Assembly: GCA_028571685.1 (NCBI GenBank)
Contig: CM053140.1
Span: 21,929,501 to 21,993,500 of the forward strand
DNA length: 64,000 nucleotides
Direction of reading: 5' to 3'
Source of the DNA: Heterohyrax brucei
Taxonomy: Eukaryota; Chordata; Mammalia; Hyracoidea; Procaviidae
Part shown: positions 32,649 through 45,362 of the stretch, in pieces
How the letters are laid out: each line of letters starts with the position of its first letter
Position numbering within the stretch: the first letter of the stretch is position 1
Program-made: the position numbers and the translations under genes
The notes under the pieces: model-generated
The model's database searches: none
What the model saw: only the letters and a program-made list of their open reading frames with translations
What the model was told of the DNA's origin: nothing

Positions 32649-34108
32649 TCCACCTCAGTTAGCTTAGCCCAGATACTTCCCGATCCTCATTAGGAGGATT
32701 TGGACATGAAAGATTTCTTCAGCATGTGGAACTAGCTGTCAGTCTCCAAGAATTTGAACCAGAAATATCCTAAAATCAGATTGGGGCAGCAGGGGGTAGG
32801 AGGGGGGGACTCTGCTACCAGTAAAGCCTGTACTGGCCATGACTCGACAAGACAGGGAAGTCTGAACAAGACGTATAACACAAAGAGACTTAAGAAACAC
32901 TTAACAGAAAAATATTTCTTCCCCAAAACAGAGACGGTGCACACAATAATAGGAAAAATAAAACCAGGGTTAAATTGGCCAAAGTTGCAACCCAAGGTCA
33001 AACTTTTGACGTTTTCCAATTACAAAAATCACTCTGCCTACCTGACTAACACAATCTTTCAAAACTTTTCACAGAAAATTACAAACCAGGAGTCTCTGCA
33101 ACTGAATACAAACTTGACCAAAATACTGAGTGGAAAAACAGGTTTCTGGACAGAAGGCCAGTATGAAAAGTAAAGCTGGTCAGGTAGAAAAAGTTTAAAA
33201 GAAGTTCCTGGGCTCTAGCCAAGGGCCCAGGAGGTGGAGGGATGACCCACACATCAGAAACTAAGGTGGGGTCACAACAAATGGGGGAGGAACGAGTCCT
33301 CACCAAGTGCAGAAAAATGAGAGGCGTCAGTCTTGGCAGCTGCTTATTTCTTCACTGCGGGCAAGTGAACATTTCCAGGACAGACACAAAGGGTGTCAAT
33401 CAGAGGTGAGGACAGAGATGAGAGAAAAGGAATGGTCCAAGAAGACACAGTACCAGCAGATTCTTTTCTCCAGGCTGAGGCAACAGTGGCCAAGAATGGA
33501 GTGGGGTGAGGGGGATCTGACCCTACCCACAAGGCTTTATGGATGTCTCCTGCCTGTTACCAAAAGTCTAGGCCTTCGAGGACTTTTCGCTAGGACTTAC
33601 TGCCAAATTCAAACCCAAAGACAAAGCGGGCCAAGACAATTGAGAGTTATCAGTCCCAAGCCCTCTATTCAAAAAGAGAGGCCACAAACCCAACACATGC
33701 ATCCAGGACTTTCTAAAGAGAAGACCAAACACAAGGGAAAAAGGAGGGAATAGTTGTACTGAGGAGGAAGGAGAGACAGGTAAGTTAAGAAGCAAAGAAG
33801 ACACATTTTCTTCTTCCTTTACCTGTCCAGAACCCAGAGTAGTCACACATCTTTGGACAAGGCTTGGAGTCACAATTGTCTGGGGTCTGCTTGTCTGGCC
33901 CTTTCAGTGAGGCACCTTGTCCTTATTTATCCTTTAGGGCCAGGGGTCTTTCATTGTGCACACAGGGAAGTTTAGATATGATAAATCTACAATGATGCTT
34001 GGACCCACAACGGGAATTCATGATTATGAAGAAAAGTGTTCAGAATAAACTTGAGGCCAGGTGGAGCCATCCCAGTGTTATCAACCACATGGACATAGAT
34101 GGGCCACA
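32649..34108. other. Unassigned DNA with open but unsupported frames
   Basis: The frames at 32754-33173 (139 codons) and 33307-33753 (148 codons) are the longest outside known elements. They have no signal peptide, domain motif or good start context that I can see, and are matched by frames of similar length on the other strand. A purine-rich segment lies at 33360-33800. It may be old LTR-element interior, which I cannot prove. Confidence 0.4.
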
Positions 34109-34275
34109 GAAACCCTGAGGGCATACCGGTTAAGTGTCGTCTGCTAGCCAAGAGATCAGCAGTTCAGATGCGCTAGGCACTCCTTAGAAACTCCATGGGG
34201 CAGCTGGACTCCCTCTTACAGGGCCACTATGTGTTGGAATCGAGTTGACAGCAGTGGGGTTGGATTTTTGTTTTT
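34109..34275 (+). mobile_element. AfroSINE
   Basis: 'agaaaccctgagggcatacc', 'cttacagggccactatgtgt' and 'ttgacagcagtggggttgga' are followed by a T-rich tail. Confidence 0.9.
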
Positions 34276-34868
34276 TGTCTGGACCATGGAGGAGGGTACT
34301 GCAGCCATCCTCGTGAGAGATGTTGGTGGCCTGCATGAAGACTGAGGGAATGCACACGCACTGAATACAAGGACCTATGAGATATTCGGGAGGCAGAAGA
34401 GATAGCCTGTGGTGACGATGGACATGGGAGGTGACGAATAAGAAGCACAAAGGTTGGCACATCAGGACCTGCATTTGGTGACAGGGGAAGGAGCAGTTTC
34501 AGGATGATGAGGACTTCTCGGTGGCCATGTTGGGGCCAAGCAGTCTAAGTAATGTCCCAGAAGGGGAGTGGGCAAGGGGTATGGATTTGGACACCCAGAG
34601 TTGGTCAGCAGAATCCACACAAATAGATGAGTTCACTCAGCAAATTAAGAACAATACAGGAAGGGTTTGATACAAATAATGGTAGAGAAATGACTTCATT
34701 ATCAATTAGAGCCTGAGGCCTTTCTTACTTGTGGGCTTGGCTGTGAGGACAGGTGACAGAGAGGATGCTGGGAAGGACATGGAAGTGACAGCTTCTGCAG
34801 AAGAAACACCAGAATGGAAATTTAAGGAGAAATCTGTCTCAGGATGTGGCAGTGGCTAGTATGGATGA
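34276..34868. other. Unassigned noncoding DNA
   Basis: I recognise nothing here. Confidence 0.4.
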
Positions 34869-35367
34869 GGTACTGTCTTAGTCATGTGGTGCTGCTCCAA
34901 CAGAAATATCACAAGTGAATGGTTTTTCAAAGAGAAATTTTATTCTGCCAGCATCCAGTAGACTACAAATCCAAATTCAGATCCAGAGGAAGGCTTTCCC
35001 TGTTGGCTCTGGAACAACGTCCTTGTCTTCCATCTCCCCCTGGTTGGGGAGCGTCTAAAGCACAGGCACCCAAGGTCCTTCTTCAAGGACATGCTCTGCT
35101 TCCGCTACTGCTTCTTGTTGCTATGAGGTCTCCAAATCTCTCTGCTGGCTTCTTTCTTTTATATCTCAAAGGATTGCTTCAAGGCATAACACAATCTTAC
35201 ACACTGAGTCCTGCCTCACCAACACAACTGTCACCAACCCTCCCTCATGAACATCACAGACGAAAGGTTTACAACATATAGGAACATCACACAATATCAG
35301 GAATCATGGTCTAGCCAAATTCCTTCACACGTCTTCAGGAGCACACAATTCAAACCATGACAGATAC
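34869..35367 (-). mobile_element. MaLR-like solo LTR, antisense
   Basis: The LTR is 34874-35362 read on the minus strand, with 'tgtcttagtcatgtggtgct' at one end and 'caaaccatgaca' at the other. It is flanked by 5-bp near-repeats GGTAC and GATAC. It is the uninterrupted counterpart of 24313-25243. Confidence 0.85.
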
Positions 35368-36284
35368 TAAGGATGGAAATGTACAGTTCTCTGAGACACT
35401 CTCAGCCCAAAATCAGAGCATCATCCTCAAGCAGGTGGGCAAAGAAGACAGATTCTTGTTATCTCCAAGTGGAGCCACAATCTATGCATGTCTACTGTAG
35501 CACCTTTTCCTTTTCTGACAGTAAGTGGTGGTGGAGGAGGGGTTGGCAGGTCTAGAAGCTCCTATTGCTCAGGAGATGTGGAGTGGTACCCCATTACAGG
35601 GATATTGAGGTCTGTTATTATTAGAGGAGGTATTGGCTGACACACAGTTGGTATCACCTTCAGATGGGATAATGAAGGGGTAGTGAAAGACACTCAGTGT
35701 AGAGGCCACCTGGTCACAGAAGAGATGGTGGCTAGACCATCACAGTAGTGATTCCTTCAAAGAATGAAAGGACACATAACCGCCTTCTGCCTGGGAGAAA
35801 AAGGCCTTGCTCAAAGCCCTCTAAAATGAAGTCTAGATGCAAGTGTGAATGGGACTACATATCTGCCTAGTAGGACCCACCCAGCAAGGGGAGAAGATCG
35901 CCTCCCCAGAAGGGCCTCTTATCGCTAATACTGAGACTGTCCCTGTTCAGTGATTAGGGGCCCAACTGGGGCACCCCACAGGCCAACTAGTTCAGGTCCC
36001 AATAAAGCCATTCTCTATCCAGCCTAGGGCCCTTAGAGTCAGGGTGGATAGCTTAGATGGCATCTACTCTGGTTGTTTCCCCATCTTTCCTGGGCATGGG
36101 GAATGAAAATGAGGGGAACGGAAAGAAAGAGAGTCCCACAGAGAGGAATTTTGAGACTCTTTAGGGGTTGATCAGAAAAGATAAAGAAGAAATGAGACAG
36201 GTGAAGAGTTAGATTTGGGTTTAAAATGGGTGCACCAGACTTCTTTATCTGGAAAGATTTCCTGGGGACAGAAGTGAATACTGT
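35368..36284. other. Unassigned noncoding DNA
   Basis: I see no supported gene. An AATAAA lies at about 36001. It may be old LTR-element sequence. Confidence 0.4.
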
Positions 36285-36835
36285 GGTGGTTAAGGCTTTG
36301 TGAACTTGGCCAGACAACGATTCTCCATGTTTGGCAGCTATATCAAGCATCAGGGGGCCGGGCCTGTGGTGGCTTCATGTCCTTCAGCTCTCATCTTCAG
36401 CCTTCCACCACTTAGTCCTGTCTCCCCACATTGCCACCAGCTCCTGCTGTCTTCTCTTTTTGCATCCGGTTCCTGGGACTTGAACTAGCAGCTGTTGGAT
36501 TCATCAACCCTTACAGCTGGTGAGTGAGAATGCTATTCCCTGACAGACCGATCCTGGATTTGTAAGCTCCTGAAGCTCTGTGAGTCACCAGAAACCTTGC
36601 AGCCTTGCCCACCAGTTTGGGATCTGCCAACCTACATAGCCTGTAATCTAGAACTCTAATCTCTGACTTGCTGACATTGGTTTCACCAGCTCCCATAGCC
36701 ATGTAAAACTTGTGCTTGGACTTGGGACAGTTCAGCTTCTACAACCTTGTGAGCCGTATCTCTTAGATATATCTTTAGTCTTGCATGTCGTAAGTTACTG
36801 GTCTTCCTTCTGTAGAAAATACAGCTGAAGTAAAA
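36285..36835 (+). mobile_element. Probable old ERVL-type LTR
   Basis: 'tggtggttaaggctttgtga', 'acttggccagacaacgattc' and the region around 'gatatatctttagtcttgca' resemble a widespread mammalian ERVL-type LTR layout. I cannot fix exact ends or duplications. Confidence 0.45.
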
Positions 36836-37081
36836 CACCCAAAAGAAATGTGCTCCTTGGTCAGAGGAAGGCTGGAGTGAATTCAGTGACACCAGTAAGC
36901 AATCAATCCTTTTGACAGGCTCTACAGAGTCTAGACGTACGAGCGGGGCAAATGTCTCCTGAATTTCACCTCTGTTGAGGACGCTGTACATGGCAGGACT
37001 CAAAAGAAACTGACCAGATACCTTGGGTCTGGGAGCTCTTTTGTCACCCTCACCAGTTTTCTTTTCAAGGTCTTACCTGAT

Positions 37082-37240
37082 CGAAAACCCCACTGGCATA
37101 TTGGGTGAGTACTGCTGCTAATCAAAAGATTGGCAGTTGAGATCCTCCAGGTACTCCTTGGAAACTCTACAGAGAAGTTATCCTCTGTCTTATAGGGTCG
37201 CTATGTATCATAATTCAGTTGACAGCAACGGGATTTGGGG
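37082..37240 (+). mobile_element. AfroSINE, diverged
   Basis: 'aaaccccactggcatattgg', 'ccaggtactccttggaaact' and 'cttatagggtcgctatgta'. Confidence 0.88.
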
Positions 37241-37465
37241 GTACCTGAGTGAGTTCAGTTTGCATCAAGATTAGAGGAGGCCAACAGTATTATTACTGAG
37301 CAAGGGCCCAAGATGGTGAGAAAAGAGGACCAAATGAGCAGGAGGGCCCAAGAGGCTGAAGGAAAGTGTGGGCAGATTGGAGGTGGGGTGGACAATTGGT
37401 CATCATATTGCACTTACCAGGTGCTGCTGGATCCTGTCAGTCAAAGTAGCCCAGGCATCCTATGT

Positions 37466-37994
37466 TCATCTGTCATGGACCGAATTGTGTCCCCCCCAAA
37501 ACAGGTGTAGCCACCTGACCATGATTCCCTGTGTTCTGTGATCGTCCTCTATTTTGCGATTTTGCTGTGCTGCATGCTAAAGGATTAGGGTGGGACTGTA
37601 AATCCCGAAGATCACCTCCATTCTCCATTGTAAAGGGCGTTTCCTTGGAGTAAGGGGGTTGGCCCACCCTTAATCCTTTTGTCCTATAAAAGATAAAACA
37701 AAAAAGAAGCAAGCACAGAATTGGGAACCTCACACCATCAAGAAAGCAGCACCAGGGAAAGAGCACATCCTTCAGACTTGAGGTCCCTGTGCCAAGATGC
37801 TCACTGGACAAAGACTGATACAATAACAGAATTTACTCTAGAGCTGACAAGGGGGAAAGTTGTCCCCTGGAGCAGACATCCTGAATTTGGACTTCAAGCC
37901 TATGGGACTGTGTAAGGAATAAACCTTCCTTTGTTAAAGCCATCCACTCTGTGGTATTTCTGTTAGAGCAGCCCTAGCTGACTAAAACACCATC
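37466..37994 (+). mobile_element. MaLR-like solo LTR
   Basis: The LTR is 37471-37989. It opens TGTCATGGACCGAATTGTGT followed by a C-run, a classic MaLR start, and closes 'gctgactaaaaca'. A TATA-like 'ctataaaag' lies at 37683-37691. Flanking pentamers TCATC and CCATC are a near-duplication. Confidence 0.88.
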
Positions 37995-38516
37995 TGTGCA
38001 ATAAAGGTTGGTGATGGTGAAGTTCAGAGTGAACAAAACCAGAGAAGACTCAGTAGCTATCCTAGGGAGGAAGAAAAAGTTGTCCCTGTGGACCTTAGTA
38101 ATGGCTAAGGTTGCCTGCATAGTCACCCATCGTGGACATGTTTCAGTCGAGCTTCAGACTAAAACAGACTAAGAAGGAAGACTTGGTGGTCTAAGTTGTG
38201 AATAAAATCAGCCAGTGAAAAGCTTATAAGTAGTAACGGAACATTGTCTGAGATAATGCTGAAGAGGAGCCCTTCTGGTTGGAAAGCACTAAAATGAAGA
38301 CTGGGGAAGAGCTTACTCCTCAAACAAGAGTCATTTTTAATGATACGGACCGAGTCAAGCTTTCGGAACCTTCATTTGCTGATGTTGCAGGACTCAAAAT
38401 GAGAAACAGCTGTAAATATCCATTAAGAATCAGAATCCGACATGCAGGAAGTATGAGTGTCGGAACAGTGGAAACTCAAAAATGAAATGCAATGCATAAA
38501 CACTAATATTCTAGGC
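37995..38516. other. Unassigned noncoding DNA
   Basis: I recognise no gene. The 68-codon frame at 38279-38485 has no motif that I know. Confidence 0.4.
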
Positions 38517-39092
38517 ATTACCAAAGCAGGGTAGGAAGCAAAGCATTCAGGAACCCTGGTTTAAAATAGGAAGAAATTAGGCAGCCAGAAAGAATTCTTT
38601 CATACAATTCACATTTCCCTTTTGTTTTTCACTTGTCTTAAAAATCCCTAAGCTTTCTCTACCTAGCCTCTGATAGGAAGTCACACATTACCTGACAGGA
38701 ACCACTGACATAATACCTTTAGAGCTTCTTACAGCTTGTTTTCTAGGAGGCACCAAGTAGAAGAGGCCACTGAAAGGGCCAATGGGGACCCCCTGCTGAG
38801 CTGACAACTGAGAGTTCCCTGGAACCCAGATTGTATATAGCCCACTCCAGGATGGGTGCCCCTCCCAACTGCTCTCATTGGTCCCCTGACCCCACACCCA
38901 GCATGTAGCTTCTCCTATAAACCTCCCATTTTTGCCTGACCAATCTGGACCAACTTAGAGAATGAATATGTTATCTGTCTCCTGTGCTGCCTGTATCACA
39001 GATGTAAAGGTTTTGATCACTCGCCCAGATACTCTCTCAGAGACTGGCTTTGCAGGCAGCTAATGAGAATTTGGAAACTTTGTCCGGTAACA
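38517..39092 (+). repeat. 5' LTR of an ERV1-like element
   Basis: About 576 bp, collinear with 43744-44318. Shared landmarks: 'cacttgtcttaaaaatccc', 'ctttctctacctag', 'gagctgacaactgag', 'ccagcatgtagcttctccta', 'ctctcagagactgg'. It has TATATAG at 38834-38840. The start is eroded and no target duplication is visible. Confidence 0.75.
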
Positions 39093-42000
39093 ATTTGGCA
39101 ACTCAGCCACGAGGCATACTGTGCCTGGGCTCGATGACCTCCTGGAGGAACAAAGGGGCTGGTTGGGCTCCGTAAGCAGCCGCCACACTCAAGACCTCCA
39201 GTGACTCCTTTCCCCACTGTTGGACATCGTCAGCTTCTCAACAAGCACTGTCTAGGGGTGAGTGACCAACCTTTTCGTTTCTCCTCTCTCTTCTCTTCTG
39301 GGGTGGCTTTTTCTTTTCCTAATTTTTTTTTTGGTTTGTGGACCTGTGCCAAGACAGGAACCACCTTGGATTACACAGTTACCACATGCTATCCCTACCC
39401 TCTGGACATCAAGCACATCAAGTTTAGGATTATTCCGCTGATACAAAAGTTCCTGGCAAATGGGGTCCCTTGGGAAAAGTTTCCTTGAGTTGGAAGGCCC
39501 CAGGAGTAACAAAAACTCCTATGTGTTCCCAACGAAGCAGGTCTTTTAGTTTTCCCAGGAGTTTGTCTCTATGAGTGGGAAGTGTTGGTCATGTAGGGCC
39601 CCTGCTGCAAGGTTCCAGGAGCAAAAATGGCTCATAGTGCTACTGGCACAGGGTTTCAGATGTGTGAGTGAAGCCAGCTGGAAAAATGTGTGTGATACGT
39701 AAATACTTGGAGTTTGCTTAACAGGCTGCATGTGTGTCTGATCAAATGGAGCTGCATAGTTGTCCTGTGTGTGTTTGATGGCATGGATACATTTATAGTG
39801 TGGTTTTGTATTTGCCTTTGGGGTTTGGAGTGATACAACAAAGTCTATCCATGTGTCTTTATATCTCTTATCGTGTTATTGACAGTATATTCCATTGTTT
39901 TAAATTAATGGCTGAAAGCTGACAGCCCTAGGACATAAGGGCTTGCTGTTTTCAGGGTTCTAAGTCAACCTAAACATATGTAAATGTCTCTCCTGAAGTC
40001 CCCAAGTAAAGGAACTTCAGGGAAGCTGTTAGAAAAAGCCAGCTGGTAAAACTCAGAAATTAAAGGCTTGAGATGTTTAAAAAAGTTTTTATTCAGGATG
40101 ACTCTCTAGACTCTTTTTCTCCCCCCTTATATCGAGACTAATAGATAACTGATATTATGTAAATTTATATAGTGTTTACTTTTCAAGCACCAGAAATATG
40201 TGTATACTATAGAAGCTTACACAGTGAAGTCATCTTTGCTGTTTAAGGAATGTAGTGCAAAAGTTTATTTAAAAATGTTCATTTGGTATGGTTAAGGGTT
40301 TTATTTCTCTAACAGCTGTCTAACAATTTAATGCCTTAATTCATATGATCTTTAAGTACATTAAGCTTAAAAATTGGGTAACAAGGTTCTCTGACATCTG
40401 AGTAAAACAGTCAATTTATTCCTCGAAGGCAAAGATCTGATCTCTCACTAGGATGAGATTCCTGAGTCAAAACTGAAAAGGTTTAGGCACAGACAGGAAT
40501 CAAAGGCTGGCTCGTTCTCATTGGGTTAAATGTATATGTTTATTTCTTCTTAATATTATCCAACAAATGCATAATATGAAGTCATGATTTGATTGTTTGC
40601 TTCTTAATTGCTATCTGGAAAGACTGTGGTTACATAGTGATAAGTGGTATCCCTGCTAATCAGAAAGTCTGCTGTTTAAATCTCCTAGCTGCTCTTTGGC
40701 TGCGTGGTAGGGCAGCTCTGTTCTGCTCTGTCATACAGGGCTGCGGTGAATGAAAATCAACTCCACAACAGTGAGTTTGATTCAGTTTTAACTGCTTTCT
40801 TGACACACTGAGAAATGTCAGAGAACTAACAACACTATCAAGTGGCAAAACCAGGCCAGCTTTAAAACAACATTGAACCAATTCAGAGAGTCCAAAGGCT
40901 GAGGGCCTGTCACACTGAGGCTTTTTACAGTAGGGTGCCACCCGGGCATTTAAATTGGTACAACTGGACTTGCTGACTGACAGAGCCAGAAGAGTTGGAT
41001 GCCTACATGCAAAAGGCCTAGCTGGTAGAGTAAGGCTGTCTTGAACATTTAAATCAGGGACACTACAGGGTCTTGAAGCACTCCCCCCTATAGCAGGAGT
41101 GGAGGCAGACTGCTGCTCATGCCCTTAAGGCCAAGAAATAAAAGCCGAGCTGCTTTATGGGTTGAGAAATGTGGAGCCACACCCCCTCATGTTTCTAATT
41201 GTGGAGGTGCCACTTTTGTGGGTTTGGAAAACTGTGTGCCTCAATCTCAGGCAGCAGGAGGTGCTGTCCCAGTGGGCCAGGAAGGCAGAGCTATAGGATA
41301 GAGCAGGGGGTGTGGGTAAGGGCTTCCATTCAGAAGTTAGAGAAGGGAGCCAATGTCTAGAGTCTAGAGGACAGAGCCATTGTAAAAATGCCTCAGAAAA
41401 AAGGAACAAGCTTCTAGGTGGGGAGCTAATGTGATGTGTTCTGTCAGACTGTTTGGTGACTGTCAGTTCCTCTTCTACCTGTGTGGTTTCTCTGATTTGT
41501 AACGTTAATTTGCTTTAAAAGCAGATAATCTATGTTCCACATTTCACAACAAAAGAAGACTATTGGATATTTAAACTGGACTTTAAGACATTTGCTATAG
41601 CGGGGTGAATGTTTTATTTGCTGCGAGATTATAATTCTTTAGACAACAAAGGATGAGATGTCATAAATATATTTTATTTAATTGGACATCATCAAAGCCA
41701 ATGCTTTGACTGAGATACTCATGTTATTTGCCTGTAAGTTTATTTTATACTATATAAATACGTTAGAGACATAACATCCTGGTATATCCTGACGGTGTGA
41801 CCTCAAAAGAGTATTAGGTATGGTGTTCAGTGTTTCTTAAAAATATGGGTAACAACTGTGTTTAAAAATGTTATTGCCTAAAGGTTGTGTTTTTATAATT
41901 GGTTTATCTCACTGTGAAAAAGATCCAATTTCATGATCGTGTTAAGTTTTTGTCATCTAAATGTTTGTGCTAATAAAAAGAACTATCTCAACAGAAATTT

Positions 42001-43743
42001 TGGAAAGTTCTGCTTTCTGTATATGGAAAAGTAATTTTGCTTTTCCAAAACTTATTTAACTAATGCATTCAGGTTGTTATCATTCTCCAGATAGAAATTC
42101 CTCTGGGTGAACTTGGTAGAGTTATGAATATCATAACCAGAGAAGTGTCTCAAATTTTGGCCACTATTTTACAAATTAAAGTCATGTTGAGTTTCTTATC
42201 CTAACAACTAACCAACTGACCAACCAACCAACAAAAAAACAGTTTAAGTCATGACAGATAAATGTGACTATAAGGTGCTTGACATTTTAAAAATCCGATA
42301 GTGCTCAATTACCATTTATTGAACACTTTGATCACGGGTTTTATAGTGAGATACACAACTCTTTGGGGGCTTAAGTTTATGGCTTCTGTGGAGATTGAGG
42401 TAACCCACACAAGCTACTGCTTTTGAAAGAGATGGTTTCTTAAGCCACTGAAGCCTTTGCTGTAAAGGGCCAAATGAAAAAGAGCCCTGATACACAAACT
42501 TGATGATTCTACCCCCATCAAGAAGGAGGCCTGAGAGGTAAGTGTCTCATTACCATTAGAAAAGCTAAAAGACTGGTCCTCAAGCTAGCTTTTCAGCTGA
42601 GGACCTGGAGGAAAAGAGCCAGATTGCCTCACTCTGGCTGGTTTCACTGAACTATTTGAGAAAAACATCCAGTGCCAATTTTAAAAGTGGAAAAAGGAAA
42701 AGCCATTATAGCCATACAGTTTATATCCTAGTCCACATGACACATAGGACAACTTACAAAAGCCTGAGGCAAAGCTTCAGGCCACACTCCCAATTGGTCG
42801 AGAAGACTTTTCTTTTAGGGTATTTTCATAACAGAAATTCTGGCGGCAGGGAAAACAGACTAAAAAAGCTCCGGTGTGTTGACAGCCAAGTCCAAGTGCC
42901 ACCTTGAGGTAACCCAGTTAACCTCAGAGATGAGCCCTAAAGTTATCACTGGCCAGTAAATATGGACCCTGGTAAACACAGGTGCTGTCAAAAACAAGGC
43001 CACTGAAAGGCAGAGTGTCCCGGGCACCCTAAAACAGGACGTTTAGTGGATCTCCCCCCATGCTCAGATGAACAGGCCCTTCGGGACTCTTTCAGAAGAG
43101 GAGTCTAAGAAATTGACCACTGATTGGGGCCAGAGGCCCGTATGCCTCCTGGCTACCAATCAACAGCTCGATCGGAGAACTAAGCATTATGCCCTGATGC
43201 AGACGTTGAGAAACAAAATTATACTTGTCTTAGATAAGGGAAGCCACCTCCTATATTCTAAATTACCCAAATGGGCAGCTACTCTCTAAGCGAGATTGTG
43301 TAAAATTTAAGTTTTACTCTTCAGATCAAGTTTTTACTTTTATGTTTGATGAACTTTCCTCTTATGTCTGATAAGGAGGAATGTGGCCACAGTTAAAAAC
43401 ACACTTCTTTCCCTGTGTTCCTAAATGTCCTATTAAGTTGTTGGGACAAAATTACTGGTTGAAACCCAAGTAAGATTTAAAAATTGGTTATATTATTGGT
43501 TTGGGGATACATGCCTGGGAAGAGTCTGATGGCATGAGGCATTTTCAGATGTTGTCTGCTACATACCTAGGCTGTGCTGATTGAAGCATGATGTCCTTCA
43601 TACATATGTAACTCTGTCATGATTTCTTCCCTATATATAACTAAAGGTCTTCACCTCTTTCTCCGCCCTTCCTCAGCAGGAAGTAGCCAGAATGATCTGC
43701 ATCCCTTTTCCAAAGACTGTAAAGATTTTAAAAGGAAAAGAGA
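39093..43743 (+). mobile_element. Decayed interior of the ERV1-like element
   Basis: This 4.65-kb stretch lies between two same-orientation LTRs. Possible leader features are a primer-site-like TTGGCAACTCAGCCACG just after the LTR end and a splice donor GGTGAGT at 39258-39264. At the far end, 'cctcagcaggaagtagccag' (43672-43691) fits the tail of a class I transmembrane envelope gene, and a purine run at 43730-43743 abuts the 3' LTR like a polypurine tract. In between I find no usable gag, pol or env frame, and an AfroSINE has inserted. No protein is encoded. Confidence 0.55.
40615..40785 (+). mobile_element. AfroSINE, diverged, inside the ERV1-like interior
   Basis: 'actgtggttacatagtgat', 'agctgctctttggctgcgtg' and 'ctctgtcatacagggctgcg' are a mutated AfroSINE. 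Confidence 0.75.
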
Positions 43744-44318
43744 TGAGCTAAAGCTGGGAGGAAGCATCTAGGAACTCCACTAAGGGAAAGAGTAAAATAG
43801 ACATTCAGCAATAATTCTTTCATAGAATTGGCTTTTCCCTCCTGTTTTTTACTTGTCTTAAAAATCCCCGGGCTTTCTCTACCTAGACTCTGATATGAAG
43901 TCACACAGTGGCCAGTAGCCAACAATAACCACTGAGATAATACCTCTAAAGCTTCTCTTTATAGCTTCTTTTAGGAGGCACTGAGTGAAGGGGGCCCATG
44001 AAAGAGCCAATGGAGACCTCCTGTCTGAGCTGACAACTGAGTTTCCTGGACCCCAGATCAGATTGAGCCCACTCCGGAATAGTTGCCCCTCCCACCTGCT
44101 CTCATTGTTCCGCTGACCCCACACCCAGCATGTAGCTTCTCCTACAAAACCCATTTTTCCTGACCAATTTGGACAGGCAAGGAGAACAAGCATGTTGTCT
44201 GTCTGCTGTGCTGCTGATGACACAGAAATAAAGGTTCTGATCACTCACTCAGATAGCTGTCTCAGAGACTGACTTTTTGGGACAGGGAAAGAGAACTGGG
44301 AAGGTTTGTCTGGTAACA
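43744..44318 (+). repeat. 3' LTR of the ERV1-like element
   Basis: Starts TGAGCTAAAGCTGGGAGG after a polypurine run and ends 'tctggtaaca'. AATAAA lies at 44227-44232. It is clearly homologous to 38517-39092 but diverged, so the insertion is old. Confidence 0.75.
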
Positions 44319-44344
44319 TTACTAAACTGAGATGCTCTGGTATT

Positions 44345-45265
44345 CGCCATTTTCAACTGAATAGTCAGTCATACGGTCCAGTATGCCAGGAATGACAACT
44401 TGAAGAGGAATGGGGTTGCATTCATCATCAAGAAGGACATTTCAAAGTCTATCCTGAAATATAATGCTGTCAGTGATACGGTAATATCCACACAACTGCA
44501 TGGAACACCAATAAACAACTACTATTCAATAATTTGCACCAATCACTAAGGCCGAAAAGGAAGACATTGAAGATTTTTTACTAGGTTCTACACTCTGAAA
44601 TTGATCAAACATGGATTCAAGGTGCACTGACAATTACTACAAATTGGAATGTAGACGTTATAAATAAAGAAGGAAGAGCGGCAGCTGGAAAGTAAGGCCT
44701 TGGTAATAGACACGATGCTCAAGATCGCATGACACAATTGTGCAAGATGAGTGTCGTCGGGGAAAATACCTTTTTCCACCTACATGAATAGTAACTATAT
44801 ACATGAACCGCACCAGATGGAATACACAGGAATCAAACTGACTACACTGGCGAAAAGACATGATGGAAAAGCTCAGTATTAGTTAGTCAAAGGCCAGGGG
44901 CTGACTGTGAAACAGACCATTAACTGCTCATATGTAGGTTTCATGCTGATGAAAGTTAGAAAAAGTTCATGAGAACCAAAGCACAAACTGGACTCTAGCC
45001 CACCGGAGTTGAGAGACCATCTGAAACAGAGATCTGAGGCACTGAACACTAGTGACTGAATCTAGCCCAGTCGCAGGGTGACATCCAGTAAGTCATGTCT
45101 GAAGAAAGCAAAGGTCACTGAGAAGACAGGGGAGAAAAAAATATCCAGATGGATGTCAGAAGAGACTCTGAAAATTGCTCTTGCATGCTGAGTAGCTAAA
45201 GAAAAAGAAAGAAATGATGTAGTAAAAAATAACACAGAAATCAGTAAAGGGAAAGAACAGTTCTA
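44345..45265 (+). mobile_element. RTE retrotransposon, endonuclease region
   Basis: A decayed RTE endonuclease and linker. Landmarks are 'tatgccaggaatgacaactt', 'gaagaggaatggggttgcat', 'aatgctgtcagtgatacgg' and 'gactgtgaaacagaccatta'. It is cut off by the microsatellite on the right. It is the only piece in the window that covers the RTE endonuclease. Confidence 0.82.
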
Positions 45266-45281
45266 TGGAATTCGTTTCATA

Positions 45282-45362
45282 CACACACACACAGAGAGAG
45301 AGAGAGAAAAAGACACACACAGACACACAGACACACACACACAGACACACACACAGAGATAC
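45282..45362. repeat. CA/GA microsatellite
   Basis: Compound (AC)n-(AG)n-(ACAG)n tract. Confidence 0.95.

Noticed and set aside
32754-33173. 139-codon open frame as a possible gene
   Set aside because: Low-complexity lysine-rich translation without recognisable motifs; most likely chance.
33307-33753. 148-codon open frame as a possible gene
   Set aside because: No domain, no clear start context, competing frames on the other strand, and no second copy to show conservation.
38279-38485. 68-codon frame that looked like a processed-gene fragment
   Set aside because: I could not match it to any protein family and saw no poly(A) or target duplication.
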